Shown here piece after piece: positions 46,298-57,959 of a stretch of DNA of 64,000 nt; position 1 is the first letter of the stretch; every line of letters begins with the position of its first letter. This stretch comes from Cydia pomonella (taxonomy: Eukaryota > Arthropoda > Insecta > Lepidoptera > Tortricidae), in the NCBI RefSeq assembly GCF_033807575.1, contig NC_084704.1:28993968-29057967 (forward strand). Reading direction: 5' to 3'. Position numbers and translations under genes: made by a program. The notes beneath the pieces were generated by a model. That model did not search any database. It was not told where the DNA came from and saw only the letters and a program-made list of their open reading frames with translations.

Positions 46298-49200
46298 TGG
46301 AGTTACAAAATGTTAAACTTTTACATGAGTTGATTTTTTTAAATGTTTAAATTGTTATAGGTATTTATTTACCAATCAATTAATTTATTTCCGGTGTTTT
46401 TGCAAATTCATTAAATAGTAGGTACCTAATGAAAAAGGCTCAGTGCAGTTCGTTATATTTAGTAGCATGCACTTTTTTGGAAACGCTTAAATAACACAAT
46501 ACATAAATAAATAATGTAAATACCTATCACGTATGCAGTAGATACAATAAACAATAGTTTGCCACGTTATAGATGTACCTATTTGTCATGTTTAATTATT
46601 AGCGCCCGTGACAGGCCGCGCCTTGTATACGTCTATCCTGACCACGGTAACGTAAATTATGGGAATTCGGTACAACAAACGTGAAGCGTCCGTCATTCGT
46701 CTACAGTTGATGATAAATCCTATTCATCAATTTACTGGGTTACTCGATTAGTAAATCTAAACACAGTAACTTAGTACACATAAATGTAAATATCCTGCAG
46801 GGCACCGAATTTACTGAACGTCTAGAATTTATCTGAAGAATTCTAAATTCTAGGATTTTGAATTTAATATTGATATCCCCCTGATTATAATGATACTGAC
46901 ACGATTGGAAATACAACAATTGCCATTTTATTAAGTTTTGTTTATTCTGTCAACAAGAAAAAACCTGTTAGTATTCATCATGAGGATGATCGACAATTAT
47001 AGTTTACTAAAGGTTTATTGTACGGGGGTTTCTCATACGGGCGATTTGTGAGCGTGATGGCGCAGCGTGGTCACCGCGATACCACTGCGAGTTCACAAGT
47101 CTATATGTAATAATTTAGCAAATCTTAGCGACTGCGATACGCTGTCATAACAAACACGCTTAGTTTTCATTTCGCTTGATTTTTTTTCGTAAATCGCTAG
47201 TGTGGTAGCGTCCTAAGGACCGCAGGGTGGCCGCGCAGCGCGCTGCCGGATGATCCAGTTACGGTGAACTGGCGCGCTCGCCGCCATTACCATCTCATTA
47301 CCATACACAAACATTAGTTTCACATCGGAAGGGCTTAGCGGGACCGCTGTGCCAACAAGCTACGACTCTCCAGGGCACTCAATGCACAATTATTATTGTA
47401 CTTAGCTATTGTCTGCGCAAACAGACCGGTGTTTGTCGAGCAAACGTAACGGAGCACGGAACGAGATTAGCCCTTCTTACGCTTGACGCTGAAGCATGAT
47501 TCATCATAATAACAAAAACTATGTTACATACCTGCATACTGCGAACAGGTCAAGATTAAACTAACCCGTAGTTACTTACCGAGAGATTGTTGAGAGAGCT
47601 TGGGTCATATTTTTTGTGGACTATTTTAAAATTCGTACCACGGGATTTTTTTTATTAGAGTTTTTCTATGGGTCAATTAAAATAAACTTATTTTTTCTTA
47701 AAAGAAGTATGCTTGTTGTGATGCGTTAATGTGAACGACGTTGGTGTGTTAATGCTATTAAGTAGGTAAATATTCACTCGTACAATTCCCTCAGTGAATC
47801 AATTCATAGTTCCTCGGAAACTCGACCGAGTTCGGAACAAGTTGAAGGCAGGTACCTAACTGCATTTCGGCTGATGTAATTAGGCAATAACACAATTGAA
47901 TACAACACAGGCAAGGGTTATGCCTCGGAGGTAACACAGAACAGCAAATAGGAACACGGCCGTTATTAACGGCGCGATGTAAATAATTCATGATATTGGA
48001 GTTAGAAAGTAAACAATATGAATTTGAGTTTTAATTGAAAACGAACCGAGTTCGGGTTATTCTTTGAATTTATCACTTCGGCCGAGGTGCCAGAGGTGGC
48101 GCAGGCACGACGACGCGTTGTTCAGATAAAGTTTATTTTATGACTTAAGAGAAGGCATTAATATTCATTACTGGAGCGGAATGAACTAACTTTATTACAA
48201 TAAAGATCAAAGTGGACGGGTTCACGCAGCTGGGCGAAGCTGCGCGTTTGTCGGCCAGGAGCCTGTGCTGTGTTCGTCCACGCCGCATCAGCCAAGCAAA
48301 CCTAATAAATAAGGTGTCTAATAAAATCCGTATTGTCGTTGCCGTAACGACTTGAATGATATCATGTTTATTAATAATGATTAATCCCGCTTATTTGAGA
48401 GAGATGCAAAGGTACCAAAAGTTTCTACCATAGTAATAATAACCCAGCCTAATTATAAGTTCATACTTATATTCATATTATTATTATCTATATTATGTAT
48501 AATAAACGTAGGATTAATTACGTGCTCGATACTTATGCCGAATTGCCGAACTGAGTTGAAATTGTCTGACTTAGGTACCTTCATCCGTATACTTACTTTA
48601 TTTATATAGGAACACCGGCTAACTTACATGCGTCTTTTTATATTTAAAATTATTAGTTTAGAAAGCTTAATCGTTTAATATTACCCACACGAAAGTTAAG
48701 TTTAGAACACGGGCCATTTTACGTGGTCGATAAATGAACATTTTTACGTTTATTTCGAAGTGTCTGAGAACAACCTTTAAATTATACCTTAATTAAGCAA
48801 TTATTTAGGAAATATCCGACGCCTACCTAGCTATGAGTTATAACATGCTCGTTAGGCTATGCCTGCTCTCTCGGCCTTTGTAATAATGTTCTATTGTTAT
48901 AGGTTTCAACAATTGTTATTTGTAACGAGTAATACGTCAGTGTTTGTCATCAAACAATGTTTTTCATTAGGTTCATTGCGAATAAATCAATGTTATCACA
49001 TGTCATTCAATGATAAATAGTGAGCTTATTGCTACATTTGATTACAATGACTATATATTTGGGACTATAAAAATGGCGATGTGGATTTTATATCAAAAAG
49101 GAACTGAACAAAAAGTAAGCACAGATTATTTTATTATGTCGTTAACATCATTTTCTGCTTTACAGCGTGTTTATCCTTAGTCAAATTTTGTGTAAATCTT

Positions 49201-49429
49201 TAAGTCTTATCTCAGTAGATATGTAGTACCTAACCTCGGTTTGTAGTACCTAACCTTTAAATTTCACCATTTCAGTAGATCACAAAGTATTAAGAAGGGT
49301 GCGTCGAAAATAGTCGAAATGAGTAATCTGGGCACATGGGGGGATGAAAGCTGAGATAGTGAGCTTAAAATTGAAATCCTGCATTGATGTTGCCCTTAGT
49401 ACCTTTAATAATTCTTTTGCAGTCGCCGC
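46298..49429. other. Mostly unique non-coding stretch with CpG-rich blocks
   Basis: CpG-rich blocks at about 46600-46700, 47040-47330 and 48070-48300. Within the second, CGCAGCGTGGTCACCGCGAT and ACCACTGCG form a short palindrome (about 47060-47090), possibly the core of an old MITE. A short direct duplication GTAGTACCTAACCT occurs at about 49223 and 49243. No gene recognised. Confidence 0.35.
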
Positions 49430-49640
49430 CTTAAAACATTTTTTCTGCCCTCCGGGCGGAAAGCGTCAACTTTGTTCCGGTGCGCTAAACGAAGTTGCCG
49501 CTTTCCGCCTCCGTCGAGCAGAAAAATAGTATGCGCACCACGGGAGGAATCGTAGGACATTCCATCCCGCGTGTTTGCCACTCTCGCCTTCGGCTTGGGT
49601 GACAATTTTACACGCGGCACGCAATGTCCTACTTTTCCTC
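49430..49640. repeat. Two adjacent hairpins, GC-rich MITE-like element
   Basis: The first hairpin, about 49455-49508, pairs GGCGGAAAGCGTCAACTTTG with the complement of GGCGGAAAGCGGCAACTTCG. The second, about 49549-49634, pairs GTAGGACATT with AATGTCCTAC and, inside it, GCGTGTTTGCC with a GGGTGACAATTTTACACGC region. Open frames in this segment on both strands come from the symmetric sequence. No target duplication identified. Confidence 0.65.
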
Positions 49641-49679
49641 CTTTGGGACACAAATAACTATTGCACACCCGCCTACTAC

Positions 49680-50048
49680 AGTGTTTCATATATGTTCTAT
49701 ACTTCTATACGGATGTGCAGCCTGGAAAGTTAAGAAGAAATTTTGGAGATGTACAGAAGCATTTGAAATGTGGACATATAGACGCATGTTGGCTTTAAGA
49801 CACTTAAGACAGAGTAACGAATGTTGAGGTGCTCCGTCGAGCAGGAAGGAAACGCAAGCTCAAGAAAAGGCATTCTGGGCCACGTTCTCAGGCACTCCAG
49901 GTACCTATTTCTGCAGAGAGCAGAGAAAGACATCGTGGCTATGTAACATCAGGGAATGGATCGAAGCTTTTCAACGAGATTGAGTGAAATATGCGAATCT
50001 GACTGCTAACCTTCACTAGTTGGATAGGCACTAAAAGAGAGAGAGAGT
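49680..50048 (+). pseudogene. RTE-like non-LTR retrotransposon, 3' end relic
   Basis: Pieces in all three plus frames give the C-terminus of an RTE-type reverse transcriptase: LLYGCAAWKVKKKF, EAFEMWTYRRML, VEVLRRAGRKRKL, GILGHVLRHSRYLFLQ, NIREWIEAFQRD and LDRH near the end. These match the order of the family's usual LYGCETW, EAFEMWCYRRML, LGHVLRH and REW motifs. Frame shifts and stops occur every 30-60 codons. It ends in a GA-rich AGAGAGAGAG tract. A dead, 5'-truncated copy. Confidence 0.85.
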
Positions 50049-51439
50049 AATGTTTACTGGACCGACTTTAGGGACCAACCCCGAAATCGCGAAAGAAATG
50101 TTGACTCTCTCAAGTCTCTCATACAAAATATCGACAAATGAGCAGCTAAAAGGTATGAAACAGCGAATTTATTTCGCGATTTGAGGGTTGATCCAATAGT
50201 AAAGATTACTTACTTGGTTATGATTTTTTCTTCATCGAAAATCTAGGAGAACGCATAACAGTGAAAGAAAAAAAGATCGATTTTGTTTCAAAGGTGAATT
50301 AATATTATAAGTGAATCGTAAAGGTGCTTAACCTTTACGATTCGGTATAAAATAATGTTTCATGTATTCTATTGTAGTTACTATAAAAAAATACATAATT
50401 ATATTTTTCAGTCCAGGCTCACAAAAACCTAGTTTGACAGCTACCTATTTTAATCATTTGTTAAAATCATAAACATTTACATTAAAAAAAATAACATTAT
50501 TTCGATTATTCACTGTTAAAATATAATACACTAATTAGGTTATAAATAAATCTTTATAATATGCATATGCACAATAAGTATGTTAAATAAACAAAGGGCT
50601 AATACATTGGCATGAAACGTGTTACTGAAAGCAACACTTAAAGTTTAATGAAGTTATTGTTCGGCACGGGCACGGCAAGCTCTCGAGACGCCGCTCGCAA
50701 GTTGCTGCCGTTTCTAGATCTGCAATTCTTCATGTGCCCTATCTAAACGAGCATCGTAACGACACACCGTAATCTCACAATGTTATAGCTAAGTCTTCCT
50801 TCTGAACAACGAAAAATAAACTTTCTTCCTGCGTCTTGGAACCCTATTTTGATTACATACGAAGATTAAGGCGTGGGATGAGTAATACTTTTTGAATAAT
50901 AACCACATAAAAGTTTATCGAATTTTTTTGACGCCTCTAAAGGTACGTCTCCTGTATTTTAATCAAGTCAAAATGGCTAAATTACTCTTTGACGTTATGG
51001 AGTTTATACCCGAAGTGGCCTATTGCATTGTTTATACACGAAGTGGCCTATTGCACTGCGAGGTAACTAAACTCTATTAACCCATATTCAGGATCTTGCA
51101 ATAAACCTAATTAAAAGCTTTTGTACCGAGCAGTTCATTTTTAGTAATACGGTTGATTAAGTATGAAGGTGTTCCACAATAAAAGCTTACATCAATAAGG
51201 TACATGAAAAACAGTGTATTTTATAAAAGTTACAGACACCATGTGATTTAAATATAAGAGCAGAGAGCAGGTATATACGTATTATGTCGCGCGCGGATCA
51301 AGCCGAAGACAAAAAGTAGTCAAAGCAAAAAGCGTTAGAATCTTGTCGCTGCATTACACGTAAATTTCTGCTTAGAACTATACCTGTACAAATTATGAGA
51401 GTTCCATAATAACAAACAAAATAGGCTTAGAAATGTGAC
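50049..51439. other. Non-coding stretch with a perfect hairpin and a 28-base duplication
   Basis: A perfect 13-base-arm hairpin with loop GCTTA lies at 50313-50343 (GAATCGTAAAGGT and its complement). A 28-base unit starting TTTATACCCGAAGTGGCCTA is directly repeated at 51003-51030 and 51031-51058 with two mismatches. A CpG-rich patch lies at 50650-50770. No gene recognised. Confidence 0.45.
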
Positions 51440-51990
51440 GAGACGACTCTATCGCTTGCTGGTTTCACAGTGCAATCAGCCAACGCAGGGCAGCTTGTGG
51501 CGAAAAGCTGGGGAGTAGCTACCCCACGTACCCGAGTTCTCCTAGGGAGTTCTGTCACCCGAAGGTGGGTGGGTGTTTCAGGATTCTCTGCTCTGTGGCT
51601 TGCCTTAATTGGCTGGCCGTCCAGAGTGGAGTCGCGAGAGTTGCGTTCAAGAGGGCAGTGACACCTCTCAGACCTTAGCCCTCATACCGGTGTTTTGCCC
51701 TTGAGCCATCTTAGACATCGATTTTTGTGGAGGCCCACCTTGTGGGGACGAGTCACCCTCTGCCGGAAAAAAAAATGTATACCAGTTTATTAGGCAGGCG
51801 TCTGGTTTTAGTATATCCCATAGCTCATCAGTATTGAGTCCGTCGCTTTTAGATTCCCATTAACTCCCAATACTCCCTGGTGATCGTGGCCTGTCCTTAC
51901 ACCCTGGTGGGTGCTGCCTCTGCGTGCGTCCCATGATACTGGCAAGGGCAGCATTCGCTCGGTGTACCCCTTACATTTGATTAAAGTGTT
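51440..51990 (+). repeat. GC-rich block, possible LINE 3' untranslated region
   Basis: Unlike its surroundings this block is GC-rich and carries imperfect inverted words, such as GCTGGGGAGTAGCTACCCC. A poly-A run follows CTGCCGG at about 51766. A second GC-rich part (about 51780-51975) holds CTGGTGATCGTGGCCTGTCC and GGGTGCTGCCTCTGCGTGCG. No reverse transcriptase motif is found. The composition and poly-A resemble R1/I-type LINE 3' ends, but this is a guess. Confidence 0.35.
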
Positions 51991-54900
51991 AAAAAGTCAA
52001 AAGGACGTCTACCATTAGCATTAGCCATTTCTACTTGACTCTACGTGTTAGATTCGGCTCCGCGCATGTCCGGAACACCATTGTTCCGTGATAGGAAAGA
52101 CAAACAAAATTAAAGTAAGGATAAAACTACCTTTTGAGCATGTGGCTAACAGGTACTCTTGGGTGATAGTAATAGCAAATGTCGTACCCAAACCTTTCTA
52201 TTGTATAATAATTACACAAATAAACGTCTTATTCGATAAATAAATAGCTCACGATAATAGGGTGTGATAGGTTTGGTTTGGGTAGGGTATAAAAGAACCA
52301 GTTTGGTATAGTTATAAAGTTGTCGTAAGGTTACTTTAACCCAATAGAAGGTAACTTTGGCCCACATGTAAAAAAAAAAAAACTAAATGATAACGTGCCC
52401 TAATTTCAATGCAGTAATAATACCGGCACCGACTTAATCCATTGGGATTGGCCATTGGGACAACGTTATATTATAGTATTTTATGCAAGAAGGGTAAAAA
52501 AAGCCGAGTGGCGTGTGTTACAATGTAAGCTAGAGCCGCAGGCGTAGGCGAACATTGTAAAGGAATACGCCATCGCCACTAGCATTTTTTGAACTGCTTA
52601 TACTGCATACAATACTTTTTCTACGAATACCGAAAATTAAAAATAATTAAAAAAAAACTTATAAGCGGGATACATCAAAATGAAAAACATAGTCTATGAT
52701 GAACTTAGGTAGTGTATGTTAATTGTGAATAAAAACGATACCTAATCACAAGCATTAGTTATGTACGGTACACATTTAATGATCATGGTAACCAAAGCAC
52801 CAACATATCGCTTAACAGAATTTGTAGCAACCCAAGAGTGAGCATTAATGATGATGAGCTCCACGTACTAAGCTTGGTCTCTGCTTAATTCGCATAATCC
52901 TTCAGTCGCGTATGACACATAACTTTACTGTGGTGTAGAATTTTGCGATGCGCGTCAGCTGGATTTGCGAGGAATGGCGACCTCGAGGGGAACGAAATCG
53001 TGATCCCGCATCAAGTTGCGAATAATTGAGTGGCACCCTCGCTCAGCCATCACTTTAAGTGTAACGCTTAATTAGACCACGTGAGAAGCGCTTAAAACCT
53101 CTTTGTACGAGCTTTGTTGCCATTGTTGCCGGCGCATAAACATTGTGAACGGAACATTTTACTTTGTTCCCTAACGGCGAGAATTTATTGCTCGGGGCAA
53201 TTAAGAACGCTTTAGCGACGAGCAAAGCAAACATTCTATCAATCTTGTGCCGTATAGTGCTGAAGGGTTAAATTTGTATCGTGCAATCGCACTTGCAGAC
53301 TACGGTATTTCGCCAACCGGAAGCAGTAATAAGCTTACATTGTATCAACTGTAAACATGGCGCGAGTTCGTTATATTACAGTTTGTTTAGTTAATAAGAC
53401 TTGCATAGTTTTAGGTATCTACATATACCACGGGTATTATGACTAGATTGAGTTGAAATATTGTTACGATGACATATAAGTACTGAGACCGCGACGGTGC
53501 GCATGTGCCCGAGGATGGTAAGTTAACAATTTGTGAATTTAATGATGTTTAACCGAGTCCGTTGTAACCCGATAGGAAGACCTGCCGAGGCGCCGCCGCC
53601 GGCCACGGCTTCCCCGGCAGGATTAAGGAATCCACTCATTAATTCACTTCAAACTATAAAGACCCCAACTGGTTCTTGGAATAGCCAGCGAAGTTTCAAG
53701 ATCTCTTCCATTTGCTTGATGTGAAACTCTTAACAAATATTAGGAAATCTCTGCAAGCCAGAAATATATAACTGAAAGAACAACTTATAATTTATACACT
53801 AATATAAAACTCTAAACATTTATTTCTATATACAAAAACTTTGAGAACTTATTTTATCCGGAATAACTTCCTCGACTATCATCTCTTAAATTTCCTACAT
53901 TAACTACCAACCAACATAGGTTTAGGTATACATATACCTATACCTATTTTACCTTTCCCTGTTATTATTGGATAAATAGTCGTAAATACTAACATCAGTA
54001 GAACTATAGGAAGGAACCTAATTAACTAAAGAAAACACGACACACGACCTTTTGTGTTCACCGCTGTAAGACAATTAGGTACCTACGCTCCGAATCTGCG
54101 CAACTTTGCTCAGAGTTGATACATTTTGTGGCAGACTAAATCTCATTAATCTGACTTTGATTGTAATAGACGTAAAGTCAACAAAGTTTTCAACTTAGCT
54201 TTTTGTGTTAAGCATCGTTGGAAATAAGTAATACAATTATTTTTGGAAAACACGGTAATGTTCTCTAAACATTTAAATAACACTTTTCCATTCTTCACCG
54301 CTCCTGAAACTCCCAACAGTTTTGATATTTTTACGTCCTATCGTACGAACCATAACAGGAATATATATATCATAGTATATATTAGAAACTTTAGCAATTG
54401 TATGTGAACCCCTTATGTTTCGCCGGAGCTATTTCAACACAAAGTTCCGACTTTTACGATAATGTCAGCCATTGCCATTCAAACGCGCTAAAACTTTATC
54501 AATGTGTGAAAGGATAAGCGTTTGGCTCGTAACTTCCACGTACGTATAATTCCTATCTTCTGAAAGCAATGGCTCGTCGTCATACGCCCGTAGCGATGAT
54601 AACACCTGCATTCGATATTACTAATGCTGTCGAAACGAATCAAATATTTTTGTAAAAGTACCTAAGTAATTTTATTTGTATGTAAGTAATATTATACAAC
54701 ACACTTTGACATTTTATGAGTATAATCATCCGGTCTGTGTTTTGTGATTTCTGTAGTGAATAGGTAGTCTTGTAAGTTACGCTTTGTACTACTAGCACTT
54801 TTATGGGATTTGCCTGAAATAAATGATTTACTATTATAGTATAGGAAAAAAGCAGGGTTTATTAATAGAATCAGTGGTTACTTTGCGGAAATCCAATTTA

Positions 54901-55423
54901 TAAAAATAAAACTATTAAGTACTTAGCTAATCTGCGAAATAATACCGTGCTAGTAATTCTGTGCTAACCCGTTACACTTATTTGCGTAATTTTACATGCA
55001 ATTAATTTTCCCACCCTCCCACCGCAGAAATAAATACGCAAATAAATACACACTACAACCACGCAAACCACCACGAAAAGTACGAAACTCAACACATGTT
55101 ACGCTTCTCTACGAGGCATCCTCAGGAGATGCTGGAGATGTTGACGGTCTGACGTCCGACGTTTTCGACGAAAAACGTTTCCGTTGCATGTAAAAATACG
55201 CAAGTAAGTATAACGGGTTAACACTGATTGACAAGCACGTTATTATTCCGCGAATTAGCAAAGGAATATATTTGCTTAAAAATTAAGAGGGGTGTAAAGC
55301 CAGGAAATTAGAAGGGACTAAAAAATATGGCGCGCCGCGTGAAATTTGCGACGGAAGATAAGTTTTTACCTTTTATTTCAATCACTTTTAAAATATAGTT
55401 CTGTTTAAAATTTTAATCGACAG
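51991..55423. other. Mostly unique non-coding stretch
   Basis: An imperfect inverted repeat at about 52508-52581 pairs TACAATGT with ACATTGTA inside GTGGCG / CGCCAC words. CpG-rich blocks are at 52960-53180 and 53575-53625. A strong donor-like GAGGATG|GTAAGTT at 53518 ends a small CpG-rich run (53490-53517); no acceptor or coding frame supports an exon. Otherwise nothing recognised. Confidence 0.35.
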
Positions 55424-55571
55424 TACGGTTACCATGAGTTGACACTTGACGTTTACGCTAGCGACTGCGTGAACTCGATCGCAGTCCATCTCGCTCGCAC
55501 TAATGTCTTGGTACGATCGAGTTCACGCAGTCGCTAGCGTAAATGTCAAATGCCAACTTATAGTAGCCGTG
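55424..55571. mobile_element. Foldback MITE, GCTAGCGACTGCGTGAACTC arms
   Basis: The arms 55438-55480 and 55515-55557 are inverted copies with few mismatches (both contain GCTAGCGACTGCGTGAACTC or complement). Weaker complementarity extends to about 55424 and 55571. The loop is about 34 bases. Non-coding. Confidence 0.85.
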
Positions 55572-55725
55572 CTGCTAGCGCAGCCAACGTGCATATCGTT
55601 CATGCTCTGTGGCGAACGAAACGCAACTGTCACAGTCGCACTAATATGGTAGAGTGATAGAGAGAGATGACTACGCTACGATACGGAGCGTTAACGATTG
55701 TAACGTTGGCTACGCGGCCTGGTCC
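55572..55725. mobile_element. Second foldback-like element next to the first
   Basis: CGCAGCCAACGTGCATATCG near the left and the complement of CGTAGCCAACGTTACAATCG near 55715 form diverged inverted termini of about 30 bases. The interior contains AGTCGCACTAATATGGTAGA. Adjacent to the previous foldback without a clear spacer. Confidence 0.6.
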
Positions 55726-55773
55726 CTTGGATATATCACTAGCTTTTTTATACTAATATTCCTATGGTATGCA

Positions 55774-55899
55774 GCAGTGGCAGCATGGTTCCATTTTTAT
55801 CTCTTGTTACTATGCCCGTCACTTTCACGCTTACATACTTGTTAGAACGTGACAGCCATGGTGACAAATGATAAAGAGCCGACCATCTTAGCCCTACAG
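55774..55899 (-). repeat. GTGGCAGCATGG element, uninterrupted copy
   Basis: This 126-base unit is an inverted copy of the split element at 57190-57606. Shared words are TGGCAGCATGGTT, CGCTTACATACTTGTTAGAA, TGGTGACAAATG, AAAGAGCCGACCAT and TTAGCCCTACA. Here GACCATCTTAGCC is continuous, so it shows the state before the SINE insertion in the other copy. Confidence 0.85.
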
Positions 55900-56148
55900 G
55901 GTAATGATATACAACAGAATATAAATAAAGATTAGACATGTTAATTGCCATTTGGCATTCACATATCACAAAGAAGTACATACAATTTGAGCATCTTGTT
56001 CTAGTGGGTCCACGCTCAGGGCAATCCGTCGTAATTTAATTACGCATAAACTGCGCAACTGTTGACTCCGCCGGGACACTTATCAGGCCATGAACGAGCT
56101 CTATTGACATGTCCCACATCTTAACTAACAAGCTACTTCACTTGTTTT
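55900..56148. other. Non-coding spacer
   Basis: Nothing recognised. Confidence 0.35.
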
Positions 56149-56493
56149 TAGGGTTCTGTACACACAGGTTGACCTACAATAAACAGAACTCTAATTACCT
56201 ATTACTCTTAGTCCGTCCGTCTGTCAGTGCATTGTATCTCAAGACGCATAATAATAGGTTTTTTAGGGTTTGGCTTTGGGTACGGCAAAGGGTAAAACGG
56301 GACCCTATTACTAAGACTCCGCTGTCCGTCCGTCCGTTCGTATGTTCGCCTGTCACCAGGCTGTATCTCATGAACCGTGATAGTTAGACAGTTGAATTTT
56401 TCACAGATGATGTATTTCTGTTGCCGCTATTACAACCAATACTAAAAAGTACGGAACCCTCGGTGAGCGAGTCCGACTCGCACTTGTCTGGTT
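56149..56493 (+). repeat. Composite family A element
   Basis: It opens with TTTTTAGGGTTCTGTACACA of one diverged subfamily. About 120 bases later a second opening, TTTTTTAGGGTTTGGCTTTG with GGGTACGGCAAAGGGTAAAA, starts a typical family A copy that runs to GAGTCCGACTCGCACTTGTC and GGTTTTT. It therefore looks like one member inserted in, or recombined with, the 5' part of another. A further GGTACGGAACC near 56741 may be the end of the outer one. Confidence 0.75.
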
Positions 56494-57189
56494 TTTGATG
56501 TTTTCTATTACAGCTATTACAAAACATAAGTAATTAAATTAAATGAAATATAAAGCTGCTCCAGAAAAAACGTGATTTATTATTTATTTTTCTTATATAT
56601 CTGTCAGTCAGCGAACAGTATCTCATGTCCCGTAGCGTAGTAATTATTTTTGCCATAAAAAATACGTACTTATAAAAATAAAATAAAATTGCATAACAAC
56701 CAATTGATCTGAAGGAAAAAGAAGCAATAATTATATGATGGTACGGAACCTGGGTAGTTAGAGTGCGATTATTTAATTAATTATTAGAGATTAACGCGTT
56801 ATTTACTGGTGACTTACTTAAGGTGACGTAGGTTCAGATAGAGCAGTTTTTTAAATCGTATCGCTTTTTTTAGATAACAATACGATTGCCAAAGTAGCAA
56901 TCTTGAGAGACTTCAGCGGTTTGAATACTTTGAATGACTTTCGCTGGATAGAATCACTAACGTAGGTCTAAAACGCACTTTAAAACTTTGTAACAATTTA
57001 TGCACAAAAGCTAAAAATACGCAATTTTATTTTTGAGGGCACTCGTATTACTTTTTTTCTGTTTTTAATCTTACATCAGTTTAAAATATTAAAACATGAT
57101 ATTCGCGATCCCAAGCCCGCACATCCATCTCGTTCGCGCTTACGCTCAGTGAGAGTGAGATAAGTACACGAACGTACGGGGCCTTAAAT
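56494..57189. other. Non-coding stretch
   Basis: It contains CAGTATCTCATGTCCCGTAG and GGTACGGAACC (about 56628 and 56741), plausibly remnants of the outer GTTCCGTA element. Otherwise AT-rich. Confidence 0.4.
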
Positions 57190-57204
57190 TGTAGGGCTAA
57201 TATG

Positions 57205-57493
57205 ATAATAATAATAATATGACGACCGGTTTGGCCTAGTGGGCCACGCCTACGAAGCTGATGGTCCCGGGTTCAAATCCTGGTAAGGGCATTTATTCGT
57301 GTGATGAGCATGAATATCTGTTCCTGAGTCATGGGTGTTTTCTATGTATTTAAGTATTTATAAATATTTATATATTATATATATCGTTGGCTAAGTACCC
57401 TCAACACAAGCCTTATTGAGCTTACTGTGGGACTTAGCCTAGTCAATTTGTGTAATAATGTCCTATAATATTTATATTATTTATTTATTTATT
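57205..57493 (+). mobile_element. tRNA-derived SINE nested in another repeat
   Basis: An (ATA)n stretch precedes the head. The body contains GTGTGATGAGCATGAATATC, TGTTCCTGAGTCATGGGTGT, GGCTAAGTACCCTCAACACA and GTGGGACTTAGCCTAGTCAA, and it ends in a TTATTTATTTATTTA tail. TAATATG flanks it on both sides (57198-57204 and 57494-57500), a 7-bp duplication. Comparison with 55774-55899 confirms the insertion point. Confidence 0.9.
57232..57280 (+). promoter_or_regulatory. Internal RNA polymerase III promoter of the SINE
   Basis: A box TGGCCTAGTGG at 57232-57242 and B box GGTTCAAATCC at 57270-57280 both match the tRNA consensus, at tRNA-like spacing. Confidence 0.85.
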
Positions 57494-57606
57494 TAATATG
57501 GTCGGCTCTTTACCATTTGTCACCATGCCTGTCACGTTCTAACAAGTATGTAAGCGTGAAAGTGACGGGCATAGTGACAAGTGATAAAAATTGAACCATA
57601 CTGCCA

Positions 57607-57959
57607 CCGCTAACGTAGTTATGATTACATTAATATTCATTAAAAGTTGTTAATTAATGAGAAGCCTACGTGTCCCTTGTGTATTGTGTATCGATTCGTG
57701 GAACTCTTCTATTTTAATAATTTAAACTTAGGGGTTATCCATTAATCACGTCGTAAGGGGGGAGAATGATAAGTTGATAACCATGGTTCTGAGGAGATAG
57801 CACGTGTATTTTTTTCTTAAATTGGGCCAAGCCTAGAAGCGTAAAATAAACATAAATTTATTATTGTTATATGTATTTATTTTATCTTCATATTACATTT
57901 ATATTTGTGCGTATTAATTTTAAGCGTCAAGTCTTAGTGTTCTTTATATACCCCGCACT
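57607..57959. other. Non-coding stretch
   Basis: GGGGTTATCCATTAATCACG at about 57731 resembles the start of another lepidopteran repeat; I could not trace the remainder. Nothing else. Confidence 0.35.

Larger units (their letters stand above)
57190..57606 (+). repeat. GTGGCAGCATGG element, copy split by a SINE
   Basis: The two halves, about 57190-57204 (GTAGGGCTAATATG) and 57494-57606 (GTCGGCTCTTTACCATTTGT and onward), join into the inverse of 55774-55899. The sequence between them is a SINE with its target duplication. Confidence 0.85.

Noticed and set aside
49344..49689. Open frames on both strands near 49.5 kb
   Set aside because: They result from the symmetric GC-rich hairpins at 49430-49640, not from conserved coding sequence.
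57221..57290. Possible tRNA gene
   Set aside because: The A and B boxes are good, but the acceptor and anticodon arms do not form and a SINE body and tail follow.
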